Shown here: positions 1 to 8,919 of the stretch, piece after piece
Position numbering within the stretch: the first letter of the stretch is position 1
How the letters are laid out: every line of letters begins with the position of its first letter
DNA from: Streptomyces griseus subsp. griseus
GTDB taxonomy: Bacteria; Actinomycetota; Actinomycetes; Streptomycetales; Streptomycetaceae
Assembly (NCBI RefSeq): GCF_003610995.1
Contig: NZ_CP032543.1
Location: forward strand, 992,001-1,056,000
Length of the DNA stretch: 64,000 bases
Direction of reading: 5' to 3'
Made by a program: the position numbers and the translations under genes
The notes under the pieces: model-generated
Told to the model about the DNA's origin: nothing
The model's input: only the letters and a program-made list of their open reading frames with translations
Database searches by the model: none

Positions 1-903
1 CTCGTTGCCGGGGGTGACGCCGTCGCCGATGAGCATCACCGACGTACGGATGTGGTCGGCGACGACGCGCAGCGAGACGTCGGTGCCCTTTTCGGCGCCG
101 TAGCGGACGCCGGTCAGCTCGGTGGCCTTGTCCATGACGACGCGCAGGGTGTCGGTCTCGTACATGTTCTGTACGCCCTGGAGGATCATGGCGAGGCGTT
201 CGAGGCCGAGACCGGTGTCGATGTTCTTCGACGGCAGGTCCCCGAGGATCGGGAAGTCCTCCTTGCCGTCGCCGGCGCCGCGCTCGTACTGCATGAAGAC
301 CAGGTTCCAGATCTCCACGTAGCGCTCGTCGTTGACGGCGGGGCCGCCCTCGACGCCGAACTCGGGGCCGCGGTCGTAGTTGATCTCGGAGCACGGACCG
401 CAGGGTCCGGGGACGCCCATGGACCAGAAGTTGTCCTTCTTGCCCAGGCGCTGGATGCGCTCGGCGGGGACGCCGATCTTGTCGCGCCAGATGGCCTCGG
501 CCTCGTCGTCGTCGAGGTAGACCGTGATCCAGAGCTTCTCGGGGTCGAGACCGTAGCCGCCGTCCTCGACGGAGTTGGTCAGCGCCTCCCAGGCGAGCTG
601 GATGGCGCCTTCCTTGAAGTAGTCCCCGAAGGAGAAGTTGCCGCACATCTGGAAGAAGGTGCCGTGCCGGGTGGTCTTGCCGACCTCTTCGATGTCCGGC
701 GTACGCACGCACTTCTGCACGCTGGTGACGCGCGGGGCGGGCGGCTTGACCTCGCCGAGGAAGTACGGCTTGAAGGGGACCATGCCCGCGGGGACCAGCA
801 GCAGAGTCGGGTCGTCCGCGATGAGCGACGCCGAAGGCACGGCGGTGTGACCGCGCTCCTCGAAGAAGCTCAGCCAGCGGCGGCGGATTTCAGCCGACTC
901 CAT
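1..903 (-). CDS. alaS: Alanyl-tRNA synthetase, N-terminal part (runs off the window)
   Basis: Charges tRNA-Ala with alanine in the cytosol. The reading frame is open from the ATG at 903 to the window edge, about 301 residues of a protein usually near 890. The class II catalytic core is visible: the start [19 protein letters not shown], the motif-2 stretch [18 protein letters not shown] near residues 80-95, and GLGLERMAMILQG near residues 250-262. The C-terminal editing and oligomerisation domains lie outside the window. Its ATG overlaps the stop of the upstream small gene by one base (TGATG), so the two are probably translationally coupled. Confidence 0.97.
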   Translation of the reverse strand, partial: MESAEIRRRWLSFFEERGHTAVPSASLIADDPTLLLVPAGMVPFKPYFLGEVKPPAPRVTSVQKCVRTPDIEEVGKTTRHGTFFQMCGNFSFGDYFKEGAIQLAWEALTNSVEDGGYGLDPEKLWITVYLDDDEAEAIWRDKIGVPAERIQRLGKKDNFWSMGVPGPCGPCSEINYDRGPEFGVEGGPAVNDERYVEIWNLVFMQYERGAGDGKEDFPILGDLPSKNIDTGLGLERLAMILQGVQNMYETDTLRVVMDKATELTGVRYGAEKGTDVSLRVVADHIRTSVMLIGDGVTPGNE

Positions 904-1250
904 CAGTGGTCCTCATTCCGGTTGTCCGAGTTGTAGGGGAGCTTGCGGTACGTGTTCGGGCGGGCGGCGGGCTCGGCCGCCTCGACGGCGTAGTGCCGCT
1001 GCACGGGGAGGTCGGGGTCGACCGGTGCCTCCAGGCCCAGGGCGCCGCCCAGTTCGGCTTCGCGCCGGACCATTCCCTCGCGGACGTCGAGTGCGAAGTC
1101 CTTGAGCCGGTGGCCGGTCTCGATCGCCTTGTCCGCGGCCTGCACGGCGAGGCTCTCGGGCGTCAGCTGCCTGAGCTTGCGGTTGACCTTGGTGGTGGCC
1201 CACACACCGGCGGCTGCGCCGGTGGTGAACCAGAACATGCGGCGGAACAT
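903..1250 (-). CDS. Small DUF6167-type protein upstream of alaS
   Basis: A 115-aa protein of unknown function. The N-terminus [20 protein letters not shown] looks like a short hydrophobic anchor, followed by a charged, mostly helical stretch ([20 protein letters not shown]) and an acidic tail. I recognise it as the conserved small protein found immediately before alaS in Streptomyces (DUF6167-like; name from memory). It sits 7 bp after the DUF948 gene and overlaps the alaS start by one base, so all three read as one operon. Conserved linkage to alaS does not by itself reveal a role. Confidence 0.85.
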   Translation of the reverse strand: MFRRMFWFTTGAAAGVWATTKVNRKLRQLTPESLAVQAADKAIETGHRLKDFALDVREGMVRREAELGGALGLEAPVDPDLPVQRHYAVEAAEPAARPNTYRKLPYNSDNRNEDH

Positions 1251-1257
1251 CGCTGGA

Positions 1258-1731
1258 TCAGTCCTCCTGTCCGCGGGTGTTTCGGCGTTCGCGCTTACGT
1301 CCGCGCGCCGAAGGTACGGTCCGGCCGACGATCACCGTGCGGCGGGAGGAGCGGCTCCGCGCCGGTTCCGGTTCGGGCTCGGGGGCGGTGCGGCGGCCGA
1401 GGGCCTGCCGTACGCCGTAGCCGAAGGCCGCGACCTTGACGAGCGGGCCGCCGAAGGTGGAGGCGACGGTGGTGGAGAGCGCGGAGGCGTTGGAGGTGAC
1501 CTCCTGGACGTCGCTCGCGATGGCGTCGACCTTGTCCAGCTGGGTCTGTGCGGACCGCACCGTCGCCGAGGCGTCGGCCAGCAGCGGAACGGCCTGTTCG
1601 GTCACGTCCGCCACCAGCTTGGTGGTCGCCTTGAGCGTCTGGGCGAGCCTCACCAGCACCACGGCGAGGAACGAGACCAGGATCGCCCAGAAGACGGCCA
1701 CGAGGATCCCGGCCACCTCTCCACCGGACAC
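1258..1731 (-). CDS. DUF948 membrane-anchored protein
   Basis: A 157-aa protein of unknown function. An N-terminal transmembrane helix (residues about 5-28, EVAGILVAVFWAILVSFLAV) is followed by a helical segment with hydrophobic heptads (TLKATTKLVADVTEQAVPLL...) typical of DUF948, and a basic, Arg-rich C-terminal tail. I chose the GTG at 1731 because family members start with SGGEVAGI just before the membrane helix and GAGAG lies about 9 nt upstream. An ATG at 1770 would add 13 residues. First gene of the apparent DUF948-DUF6167-alaS operon. Confidence 0.85.
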   Translation of the reverse strand: MSGGEVAGILVAVFWAILVSFLAVVLVRLAQTLKATTKLVADVTEQAVPLLADASATVRSAQTQLDKVDAIASDVQEVTSNASALSTTVASTFGGPLVKVAAFGYGVRQALGRRTAPEPEPEPARSRSSRRTVIVGRTVPSARGRKRERRNTRGQED

Positions 1732-1971
1732 TGTGCACCGCTCTCTGCTCGTCGCTTGTCTGCTTGTCATTCGGCCCCTGCGGGGGCTCGTCTCCATCGG
1801 TGCCGCCGGCTCCCGCCCGCGCGCCCGATCGTCGTCCCACGAGCCTATCGCGCCGCGCGTCGGCTCCCCTACCGCATTCCCGGCGGGCCCTGGGGCATTC
1901 TCCGCGAGCGGGGCGGGAGTTCGGCGACCCGATTGTACGGAGAGCTTCCAGGCCAGTACCCTGCGTGTTTC

Positions 1972-4182
1972 ATGCGACGCCTGCAGCACCCTTCCACGAA
2001 CCCGGACGATCCGGACTCCCGTTCCACCGCCCCGGGCGGCAACGTCCCGGCGGAGCTGACCCGGTTCGTGGGCCGCGAGGACGAACTGACCGCGCTGGAC
2101 GGGCTGCTGGAGGAGTCCCGGCTCGTCACCGTCGTCGGAGCGGCGGGCGTGGGCAAGACCCGGTGTGTCAGCAGGGTCGCCGCGCTCCTGGAGAAACGGT
2201 ACTGCGACGGGGTCTGGCTCGCCGAGCTGTCCGCCGTCCACGACCCCGGCCTGCTGGAGCACGCCGTGGTCGAGGCGCTGGGGCTGACCGACCACACCGG
2301 CAGGGCCCCGCGCGCCGTGCTCGTCGACCACCTCCGTGAGCGCCGGGCGCTGCTGGTGCTGGACGGCTTCGAGCACCTCGTCGACGGCTGCGCCGATCTC
2401 GTACGGGAGTTGCTGCGCCGGGCGCCGGGGCTGCGGGTGCTCGCGGCCGGGCGCCGGCCGCTCCTGGTGGACGGTGAAGTGACGTTCCCCCTCGCCCCTC
2501 TGTGCGACGAGGACGCGGTGGAGCTGTTCTGGGGGCGGGCCCGGGCGGTGCGGCCGGACCGGGAGCCGACGGCCGGGGACCGGGCCGCCGCCCTGGAGCT
2601 CTGCCACCGCCTCGACGGCATCCCGCTGGCGCTCGAACTGGCCGCCGGGCGGCTGCGCGCCCTCTCGGTGGACCAGGTGCTGCTGCGCCTGGACGACCGG
2701 TTCCGGCTGCTGACGGGCGGCAGCCGGGGCGCCCCGCACCACCACCGGGCGCTGCGTACGGCGATCGGCTGGAGCCATGAGCTGTGCACGCCCGAGCAGC
2801 GGCTGCTGTGGGCGCGGCTCTCGGTCTTCGCCGGGCAGTTCGACCTGGAGGCCGCCGAGTACATCTGCGGCGGCGCCGGTCTGCCGGCCGACTCGGTCCT
2901 CGACGTACTGGAGGCGCTGCTGGCCCAGTCGGTGGTGGAGCGTGCGGACGGTGTGGCCGGCACCCGCTACCGGCTGCTGGAGTCGGTGCGCGAGTACGGC
3001 GCCGAGTGGCTGGCGGCGGCCGGGGACACCCGGCGGATGCGGCGTCGCCACCGGGACTGGTTCCTGGGGCTCGCGACCTGGTGCGAGCTGGACTGGTTCT
3101 CGCCGCGCCAGGCGGAGGTGGCGGCCCGCGTCGACAGCGAGCTGCCCAATCTCCGGCGGGCGATGGAGTGCTCCATGGAGAGCCCCGACGAGGTCCACCT
3201 GGCGCACCATCTGGCGGGTTCGCTCTGGTTCTACTGGGCGGGGTGCGGGCGGCTGTCGGAGGGCCGGTACTGGCTGGAGCACGTACTGGAGGAGCCGACC
3301 CCGTACGACTCCTCACGGCTGAAGGTGCTGTGGGTGCTGGGGTACGTGGCGGTGCTCCAGGGCGACGCGGTCGGGGCGGTCTCGGCGCTCCAGGAGTGCC
3401 GGGAGCAGGCCGAGCGGTCGGGGGACGCCACGGCGATGGCGTACGCGGTCCACCGCACGGGCTGCCTGGCGGTCGTCACGGACGACCCGGAGCGCGCCGA
3501 GGTGCTGCTGCGCGACGCGCTCGGCCGCTACCGGGAGATCGGTGAGCTGAACAGCAATGTGGTGATGGCCCAGGTGGAGCTGGCCATGGCGGTGGCGTTC
3601 CAGGGAGATCTGGCCGCGGCGGCGGACATCTGCGAGGAGGTCCGGGAGCTGTGCGAGGACCACGGGGAGCGGTGGGCGCTGGCGTACGCGCTCTACGTCC
3701 TGGCCTATGCGGCGCTGCGGCGGGGGCTGCCGGAGCGGGCTCGGCGGATGCTCGGGGAGTGCCTGTCGATCGGCCGGACCTTCGACGACCTGCTGGTCAC
3801 GGCGCTGTCGCTGGAGCTGCTGGCACTGGTGACGGCGGTGGAGGGCGATGCCGGGGAGGCTGCGGTGCTGCAAGGGGCGGCGGAGCGGATCTGGCCGTCG
3901 GTGGGGCCGCCACTGTTCGGCTCGGTGCACTTCGGGCGGCCGCGCATGGAGTGCGAGGAGCAGGTGCGGCGGGAGCTGGGGGACGCGGCGTACGAGGCGG
4001 GACTGCGGGCCGGGAGGCGGCTGGACCGGGCCGCGGCGGTGGAGCGGGCGCTCGGCGGGGGCGGTGGCGAGGCCCGGGGGCAGCGCGACACGTCCGGGGC
4101 GGAGGGTGGTGGTGCCGCCGGGGGAACGCGAAGGCCCGCCGCCTCCCGGATGACAGGGAGGGGCGGGCCGGAGCGCTGGTGA
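1972..4182 (+). CDS. AfsR-like NB-ARC ATPase with TPR region, no DNA-binding domain
   Basis: A 736-aa STAND-type ATPase. The NB-ARC core begins with FVGREDELTALDGLL (residues about 23-37), Walker A VVGAAGVGKTR near residue 55, Walker B-like LLVLDGFEH near 130, and the GIPLALELAAGRL motif near 215 typical of AfsR/LuxR-type regulators. The C-terminal half is alpha-helical TPR-like (LKVLWVLGYVAVLQGDAVGA...). No SARP winged helix precedes the ATPase and no LuxR HTH follows it; the tail is low-complexity Gly/Ala/Arg. Direct DNA binding is therefore not supported; it may act through a partner. The ATG at 1972 is chosen because NB-ARC homology begins shortly after it. Convergent with rpsD. Confidence 0.8.
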   Translation: MRRLQHPSTNPDDPDSRSTAPGGNVPAELTRFVGREDELTALDGLLEESRLVTVVGAAGVGKTRCVSRVAALLEKRYCDGVWLAELSAVHDPGLLEHAVVEALGLTDHTGRAPRAVLVDHLRERRALLVLDGFEHLVDGCADLVRELLRRAPGLRVLAAGRRPLLVDGEVTFPLAPLCDEDAVELFWGRARAVRPDREPTAGDRAAALELCHRLDGIPLALELAAGRLRALSVDQVLLRLDDRFRLLTGGSRGAPHHHRALRTAIGWSHELCTPEQRLLWARLSVFAGQFDLEAAEYICGGAGLPADSVLDVLEALLAQSVVERADGVAGTRYRLLESVREYGAEWLAAAGDTRRMRRRHRDWFLGLATWCELDWFSPRQAEVAARVDSELPNLRRAMECSMESPDEVHLAHHLAGSLWFYWAGCGRLSEGRYWLEHVLEEPTPYDSSRLKVLWVLGYVAVLQGDAVGAVSALQECREQAERSGDATAMAYAVHRTGCLAVVTDDPERAEVLLRDALGRYREIGELNSNVVMAQVELAMAVAFQGDLAAAADICEEVRELCEDHGERWALAYALYVLAYAALRRGLPERARRMLGECLSIGRTFDDLLVTALSLELLALVTAVEGDAGEAAVLQGAAERIWPSVGPPLFGSVHFGRPRMECEEQVRRELGDAAYEAGLRAGRRLDRAAAVERALGGGGGEARGQRDTSGAEGGGAAGGTRRPAASRMTGRGGPERW
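4133..4169. terminator. Hairpin between rpsD and the NB-ARC gene
   Basis: Two arms, GGCCCGCCGCCTCCC and GGGAGGGGCGGGCC, pair with one bulged G around an 8-nt loop. The hairpin lies in the last codons of the plus-strand ATPase gene and 31 nt beyond the rpsD stop, so it can serve rpsD and perhaps both convergent genes. Confidence 0.6.
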
Positions 4183-4199
4183 GAGCGGCTACGCCTGGA

Positions 4200-4814
4200 T
4201 CAGCGGGCGTAGTACTCGACGACGAGCTGCTCGTCGCAGATCACCGGGATCTCCTTGCGGTTCGGGTCCCGGTCCAGGCGGAAGGCCAGGGCCTTCAGGT
4301 TCACCTGGAGGTAGCGCGGGGTCTCACCGTCGGTGTCGTAGCCACCCTCGCGGGCCACCTGGAAGGGGACCTTGGTGCGGCTGCGCTCGCGGACCTGGAC
4401 GACGTCGTCGGGGCGCACGCGGAAGGACGGCTTGTCGACCTTGCCACCGTTGACCTCGATGTGGCCGTGGACGACCATCTGACGGGCCTGGTAGATGGTG
4501 CGGGCGATGCCCGAACGCAGGACCAGGGCGTCGAGACGGCGCTCGAGCTCGACGACCAGCGCCTCGCCCGTCTTGCCTTCGGCCTTCTTGGCACGGTCGT
4601 AGGCGCGCGCCATCTGGCGCTCGCTGATGTCGTACTGCGCACGCAGGCGCTGCTTCTCCAGCAGACGGACCTTGTAGTCCGAGTTCTGCTTGCGGCCACG
4701 GCCGTGCTCGCCCGGCGGGTACGGACGAGCTTCGAAGTACTTGACAGCCTTGGGCGTCAGAGCGATGCCGAGGGCACGCGACTTCTTGACCTTGGGACGC
4801 GACTGGTTAGGCAC
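4200..4814 (-). CDS. rpsD: 30S ribosomal protein S4
   Basis: Primary 16S rRNA-binding protein that nucleates assembly of the 30S body. It is 204 aa, the normal length. The N-terminus [20 protein letters not shown] is the form lacking the zinc-binding cysteines, common in streptomycetes. The S4 RNA-binding domain follows ([20 protein letters not shown] near residues 91-110, [10 protein letters not shown] after it). The start is GTG at 4814, with GGAG about 5 nt upstream. Only 56 bp separate it from the divergent DUF2470 gene, and an iron-box-like sequence lies in that gap 24 nt from the rpsD start, so the rpsD promoter may overlap it. Confidence 0.97.
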   Translation of the reverse strand: MPNQSRPKVKKSRALGIALTPKAVKYFEARPYPPGEHGRGRKQNSDYKVRLLEKQRLRAQYDISERQMARAYDRAKKAEGKTGEALVVELERRLDALVLRSGIARTIYQARQMVVHGHIEVNGGKVDKPSFRVRPDDVVQVRERSRTKVPFQVAREGGYDTDGETPRYLQVNLKALAFRLDRDPNRKEIPVICDEQLVVEYYAR

Positions 4815-4837
4815 GTTCTCCAGACCTCCGTTGTAGG

Positions 4838-4856
4838 TTAGGTTAGGCTTACCTTA
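4838..4856. promoter_or_regulatory. Iron box (DmdR/IdeR-type operator)
   Basis: The 19-mer TTAGGTTAGGCTTACCTTA matches the streptomycete/mycobacterial iron box TTAGGTTAGGCTcACCTaA at 17 of 19 positions. It sits in the 56-bp space between the divergent starts of rpsD and the DUF2470 gene, ending 4 nt before the AAGGAG of the latter. Family knowledge: Fe(II)-loaded DmdR represses from such sites. Repression of the DUF2470 gene is the simple prediction; any effect on rpsD is inference. Confidence 0.8.
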
Positions 4857-4870
4857 CTCAAGGAGATCGC

Positions 4871-5704
4871 ATGTCTCGCCCTGGGAACACCACTCACGTC
4901 ACGGACAGCACAGACAGCGGCAGCACACCTGAAGGTGCTGCTACGACGGAAGGCCGATCTGATCGTGGTCAGCCGCGTCCCAGCGGGCTTGAAAACACTC
5001 GGATGCCGTCAGCAGCCGAGCGCACACGAACTCTCGTACAGAGTACCTGCTCCGCGCTGCTCGTCGTACCGGGGCTGGATCTGGCCCGTGCCGAACCGCT
5101 GGTTCCGGACAGCCGGAGCGTCGGGCCGGAGGGCGACCTGTTCCTCGAATTCCCCGCGGATTCCCCGGCAGTTCGGGCCGCGACCCACGCCCAGGGCGAC
5201 GAGCTGACCGCCGTGCTGGAGATCACGGACGTCGCCCCGGTCTCCGTACCGCACCGCATCCGGGGCCGCGCCTGGATCTCCGGCTGGCTCACCTCCGTAC
5301 CCGGCGTAGCGGCACCGGGCCGGATGATGCTGCGCCTCGAATTCGGCGAGGCGTACGTGGACGACCTCTGGGGCGCCGAGGACATCGAGGCGGAGGACTT
5401 CCGGGACACCGCCCCCGACCCGCTCGCCGGCCACGAGGCGGAGCTGCTCCAGCATCTGCACTCCGCCCACGACGACCGGATGCGCACGCTGTGCGGGCTG
5501 CTCGGCGAGCGGACGGCGCGGGCCTGCTCCTCCCACCGGCCCACAGCCGTGCCGGTGGCGCTGGACCGCTTCGGGCTGCGGGTGCGCTTCGTGGAGGAGA
5601 AGGGGTCGTGCTTCGACGCCCGCTTCGAGTTCCCGGAGCCGGTGCGGGACGTCACCGAGCTGCGGCGGGCGATGCACACCCTCTTCGAGGCGGCCGCGTC
5701 CTGA
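4871..5704 (+). CDS. DUF2470 (HugZ-like split-barrel) protein, iron-box controlled
   Basis: A 277-aa protein. Residues about 45-200 resemble the FMN-binding split-barrel fold of HugZ-type heme-degrading proteins. The C-terminal part carries the DUF2470 pattern around HLHSAHDDRMRTL (about residues 196-208), equivalent to the family HxNxDHxDAL motif, followed by ALDRFGLRVRFVEE. HugZ relatives degrade heme and bind it through the DUF2470 region; activity here is inferred. The ATG at 4871 has AAGGAG five bases upstream. An internal ATG at 5003 (MPSAAERTRTL) starts exactly where conservation begins but lacks a Shine-Dalgarno; residues 2-44 are low complexity. The iron box directly upstream supports a role in iron or heme acquisition. 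Confidence 0.8.
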   Translation: MSRPGNTTHVTDSTDSGSTPEGAATTEGRSDRGQPRPSGLENTRMPSAAERTRTLVQSTCSALLVVPGLDLARAEPLVPDSRSVGPEGDLFLEFPADSPAVRAATHAQGDELTAVLEITDVAPVSVPHRIRGRAWISGWLTSVPGVAAPGRMMLRLEFGEAYVDDLWGAEDIEAEDFRDTAPDPLAGHEAELLQHLHSAHDDRMRTLCGLLGERTARACSSHRPTAVPVALDRFGLRVRFVEEKGSCFDARFEFPEPVRDVTELRRAMHTLFEAAAS

Positions 5705-5726
5705 TCCCGGAGCCACCGCCCGTACG

Positions 5727-7091
5727 TCAGGACGGGTCCGCACCGCCGCCACGGCCCAGGCGCTCGCGGACCCGCTCCACCACGTCCGCGTACCGCGCCT
5801 CGGCGCCGTGCCGGGTGGGGGTGTAGTACAGCCGGTCGCTGACCGCGTCCGGGGCGTACTGCTGGGCGGCGATACCGCCCTGCACATCGTGCGGATAGAC
5901 ATAGCCCTGGGCGTGGCCGAGCTTGGCCGCGCCCTTGTAATGGCCGTCGCGCAGATGGGCCGGGACGGGGCCCGCGAGACCCTTCCGGACGTCCTCCTGC
6001 GCGGCGAAGATCGCGAGCGTCGCCGCGTTGGACTTGGGCGCGAGCGCCAGGGCGATCGTGGCGTGGCTGAGGGTGAGCGCCGCCTCCGGGAAGCCGATCA
6101 TGGCGACGGCCTGGGCGGCCGCCACCGCCGTGGGCAGCGCGGTGGGGTCGGCGAGGCCGATGTCCTCGCTGGCGGAGATCATCAGCCGCCGGGCGATGAA
6201 CCGGGGGTCCTCCCCCGCCTCGATCATCCGGGCCAGGTAGTGCAGAGCGGCGTCCACGTCGGAGCCGCGGATCGACTTGATGAGCGCGCTGGCCACGTCG
6301 TAGTGCTGGTCGCCGTCGCGGTCGTACTTCACGGCGGCGCGGTCGACGGTCGCCTCGACCGTCTCCAGCGTGATCTCCGCCTCGTGTGTGGCGAGCGCCG
6401 CACCGGCCGCCGCCTCCAGGGCGGTCAGCGCCCGGCGCGCGTCGCCGCCCGCGATGCGCAGGAGGTGTGCCTCCGCGTCCTCGGGCAGGGTGACGGCTCC
6501 GCCGAGCCCGCGCTCGTCGGTGAGCGCCCGGCGCAGCAGATCGCGCAGGTCGTCGTCGGTGAGCGGCTCCAGGGTGAGGAGCAGGGAGCGCGAGAGCAGC
6601 GGCGAGATGATCGAGAAATACGGATTCTCCGTGGTGGCGGCGATCAGCGTCACCCAGCGGTTCTCCACGGCGGGGAGCAGGGAGTCCTGCTGGGCCTTGG
6701 AGAAGCGGTGGATCTCGTCCAGGAAGAGGACGGTCTCCTTGCCGAAGCCACCGGTGGCGCGGCGCGCGCTCTCGATGACGGCCCGGACCTCCTTGACGCC
6801 CGCGGTGATCGCGGAGAGCTCCACGAAGCGCTTGTTGGTGGCCTTGCTGACCACGTACGCCAGAGTCGTCTTCCCGGTGCCGGGCGGGCCCCAGAGGATC
6901 ACCGACGAGGCACCGGCCGGACCGCCGCTCCCCTCGACGAGCCGGCGCAGCGGCGAGCCCGGCTTCAGCAGATGCTGCTGGCCGACGACCTCGTCGAGGA
7001 CACGGGGACGCATCCGGACAGCGAGGGGGCTGCTGGATGGGTCCTTCTCCTGGCGGTCTTCGGCGGCTGCGGTAAAGAGGTCGGGCTCCAC
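5727..7091 (-). CDS. rarA: Replication-associated recombination protein A (MgsA/RarA AAA+ ATPase)
   Basis: Clamp-loader-like AAA+ ATPase that acts at stalled replication forks. 454 aa from the GTG at 7091. The family start [20 protein letters not shown] leads into [17 protein letters not shown], Walker [14 protein letters not shown] (about residue 65), Walker [17 protein letters not shown], then sensor and tetramerisation domains ([20 protein letters not shown]). A TTG at 7121 would add 10 residues, but conservation begins at the GTG. It lies downstream of the VKOR gene on the same strand and ends 22 bp from the convergent DUF2470 gene. Confidence 0.93.
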   Translation of the reverse strand: MEPDLFTAAAEDRQEKDPSSSPLAVRMRPRVLDEVVGQQHLLKPGSPLRRLVEGSGGPAGASSVILWGPPGTGKTTLAYVVSKATNKRFVELSAITAGVKEVRAVIESARRATGGFGKETVLFLDEIHRFSKAQQDSLLPAVENRWVTLIAATTENPYFSIISPLLSRSLLLTLEPLTDDDLRDLLRRALTDERGLGGAVTLPEDAEAHLLRIAGGDARRALTALEAAAGAALATHEAEITLETVEATVDRAAVKYDRDGDQHYDVASALIKSIRGSDVDAALHYLARMIEAGEDPRFIARRLMISASEDIGLADPTALPTAVAAAQAVAMIGFPEAALTLSHATIALALAPKSNAATLAIFAAQEDVRKGLAGPVPAHLRDGHYKGAAKLGHAQGYVYPHDVQGGIAAQQYAPDAVSDRLYYTPTRHGAEARYADVVERVRERLGRGGGADPS

Positions 7092-7143
7092 GTCATGAAG
7101 CCTATGCGACCCCACTGACAACGCCCCGGGCGGCGGGCTCCGG

Positions 7144-7782
7144 TCAGCTGGTCCAGAAGTCCCACCAGCGCGTCAGGATCAGCATCCCGATGATCCCGAT
7201 CCAGAGCACCGGCGGCACCCAGTGGAACTCGGTCAGCCCGCTGCGCAGCCAGGCGGGCGCGGGGAGGATGCGGTGCTTGATGTTGTGCGTGGTCACGTAG
7301 CAGAACATGATGATCGTCGCGACCCAGGCCAGGCAGCACCAGAGGCAGAGCGAGTTGATGTTGTACAGCGACTGGTACTGGAGCCAGGTGCAGAAGCCGA
7401 CCCCGAAGAGGGTGCCCGCGTTGAGGCCGAGCCAGAACCAGTTGCGGTAGCGGGCGCCGGCGAGCAGGCCCACCCCGATGGCGATGACCATGCCGTACGT
7501 GACCAGGCCGAGCATCGGGTTGGGGAACCCGAACGCGGAGGCCTGATCGCTCTTCATGATGTTGCCGCACGCGACAACCGGGTTGAGGCTGCACCCCGGT
7601 GTGAAGGACGGGTCCTCCAGCAGCTTGAACTTGTCGATGGTGATGACCCAGGAGGCCAGCAGACCGGCCGCGCCGGTGATCATCAGGAGCAGGGCGAGAC
7701 CCCGTCCGGCCCCGAAGGTGCGCTTGCCGCCGCCCTCGCCCTGGTCGGAGGAGAGGTCGTGGTCTACCGCAGCAGTCGTCAT
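7144..7782 (-). CDS. Vitamin K epoxide reductase family membrane protein
   Basis: A 212-aa polytopic membrane protein of the bacterial VKOR family, which reoxidises extracytoplasmic disulfide-forming thioredoxins using a quinone. Four or five membrane segments are visible from [20 protein letters not shown] (residues about 30-49) onward. It has the two cysteine pairs expected: the loop pair in [15 protein letters not shown] and the active-site CxxC in [11 protein letters not shown]. The N-terminal ~25 residues are cytosolic and polar. It precedes rarA by about 50 bp; no functional link is evident. Confidence 0.9.
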   Translation of the reverse strand: MTTAAVDHDLSSDQGEGGGKRTFGAGRGLALLLMITGAAGLLASWVITIDKFKLLEDPSFTPGCSLNPVVACGNIMKSDQASAFGFPNPMLGLVTYGMVIAIGVGLLAGARYRNWFWLGLNAGTLFGVGFCTWLQYQSLYNINSLCLWCCLAWVATIIMFCYVTTHNIKHRILPAPAWLRSGLTEFHWVPPVLWIGIIGMLILTRWWDFWTS

Positions 7783-7933
7783 ATCGCCGTTCCATCACCG
7801 AGTGGTCAGCCGGGCAAGGTCATTGTGCCGCACCCCTGCACCGGTCAACCGTTCGATGGACATAAAGGTGTACGTCCGGTGGGCAGGGAACCGGCGGCGC
7901 GGCGGAACGCCCGGGGCCCTGACGGAACTAGTT

Positions 7934-8541
7934 GTGAACGTGCGCGGACCGCGTGAGCGATACGGCGGTGTGAGCGCCCCGCACGGCCTGGACCTGGACA
8001 TCCACCGGGGTGAGGTGTCCGGACCGCTCGGCCCGAAGGGTGCCGGGAGGAGCGCCTGCGTGGATGTGCTCCAGGGGCAGCGGGACCGGGACGCAGCCGT
8101 ATGGAGGTCCTCGGCGCCCACCCCGCGACGGCCGGCCGCCGTCAACGATCCCGGGTCGGGATCGCTTGGAAGGATGGTTCGGCACCCGCCGAGTTGACGG
8201 TACGGGAGACGGTCCGGCCCTTCGCCCGCTCCTACCCGCACCCGCGCGACCCCGACGAGACCATCGCCCCGGTCGGCCTGGAGGCGAAGGCGGGTTCCCG
8301 GGCCAAGGCCCTCCCGGGCGGTCAGCGGCGGCGCCTCGATGGGGCGCTCGGGGTGATCGGCTCCCCCGGACTCCTGGTGCTGGACGAGCCGCCCACCGGT
8401 TTCGATCCGGCCGCCCGGCGGAGGACGGCGGCGCGCACCCTGCTCGGCATCGCGATCAGCCGCCTGCCCGGGCCGGGCCGGAGCGCGGGTTCGGTGGTCA
8501 TCCTGCCGTTCCTGTGCTCCAGTTCGTCTCCGCCGCCCTGA
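7934..8541 (+). pseudogene. Decayed DrrA-like ABC ATPase joined to a scrap of its permease
   Basis: From GTG 7934 one frame encodes a DrrA-type ATPase N-terminus (NVRGPRERYGGVSAPHGL..., HRGEVSGPLGPKGAG). The Walker A lysine is replaced (GAGRSA for GAGKST). Homology then moves to another frame around 8092-8103 (MEVLGAHPATAGRR), continuing through a degenerate signature (LPGGQRRRLDGALG for LSGGQ) and an intact Walker B (LLVLDEPPTGFDP). After residue ~120 of that frame a deletion jumps into a permease-like stretch (LGIAISRLP..SAGSVVILPFL) whose continuation VLQFVS lies in a third frame. Several independent lesions indicate real decay. Function of the ancestor: a drug or lipid ABC exporter. Confidence 0.8.
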
Positions 8542-8579
8542 CCCCGTCCGTACGGGACAAGGGGTGCGGCGTTGATCCT

Positions 8580-8853
8580 CGGGCGGCGGCCCGTGGCGAG
8601 ACCGTGCTCGCGCTGACGGTGGCGACCCGGCTGGTGGACCGGTCGCGCGAGGCGCCGGAGCTGCCCCGGCTCTCGGAGCGGGGGCCGCAGGTGCTGCGGC
8701 TGGTGGCGGAGGGGTGCACCGACGCGGAGACCGGGCGGCGGCTGCTCATCGGCGAGTCGGCGGTGACAACCCATCTGCTGCGGGTCTTCGGCAAGCTGGG
8801 CGTCAGCGACCGGACCGCCGCGCTACGAGGTCGATGTGCCACGGCTGCTGTGA
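8580..8853 (+). pseudogene. LuxR-type response regulator, C-terminal remnant
   Basis: The frame reading RAAARGETVLAL...LPRLSERGPQVLRLVAEG encodes the linker and LuxR HTH of a NarL-family response regulator (recognition helix region IGESAVTTHLLRVFGKLGV). The receiver domain and any start codon are absent, and the last codons slip frame: the natural ending YEVDVPRLL plus TGA at 8851-8853 is in a neighbouring frame. It directly follows the ABC remnant. ATPase-permease-histidine kinase-regulator is a common Streptomyces gene order, so this looks like the last piece of one collapsed cassette. Confidence 0.7.
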
Positions 8854-8865
8854 GCGGACGCGAAA

Positions 8866-8904
8866 GGCGCGGGCGGTGGGACCTGGGGTCCTGCCGCCCG
8901 CGCC
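8866..8904 (-). terminator. hisS terminator hairpin
   Basis: GGCGCGGGCGG pairs perfectly with CCGCCCGCGCC around a 17-nt loop that can itself pair (GACC/GGTC). It lies 16 nt beyond the hisS stop. Confidence 0.65.
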
Positions 8905-8919
8905 CCGTTCACGGCTCGG

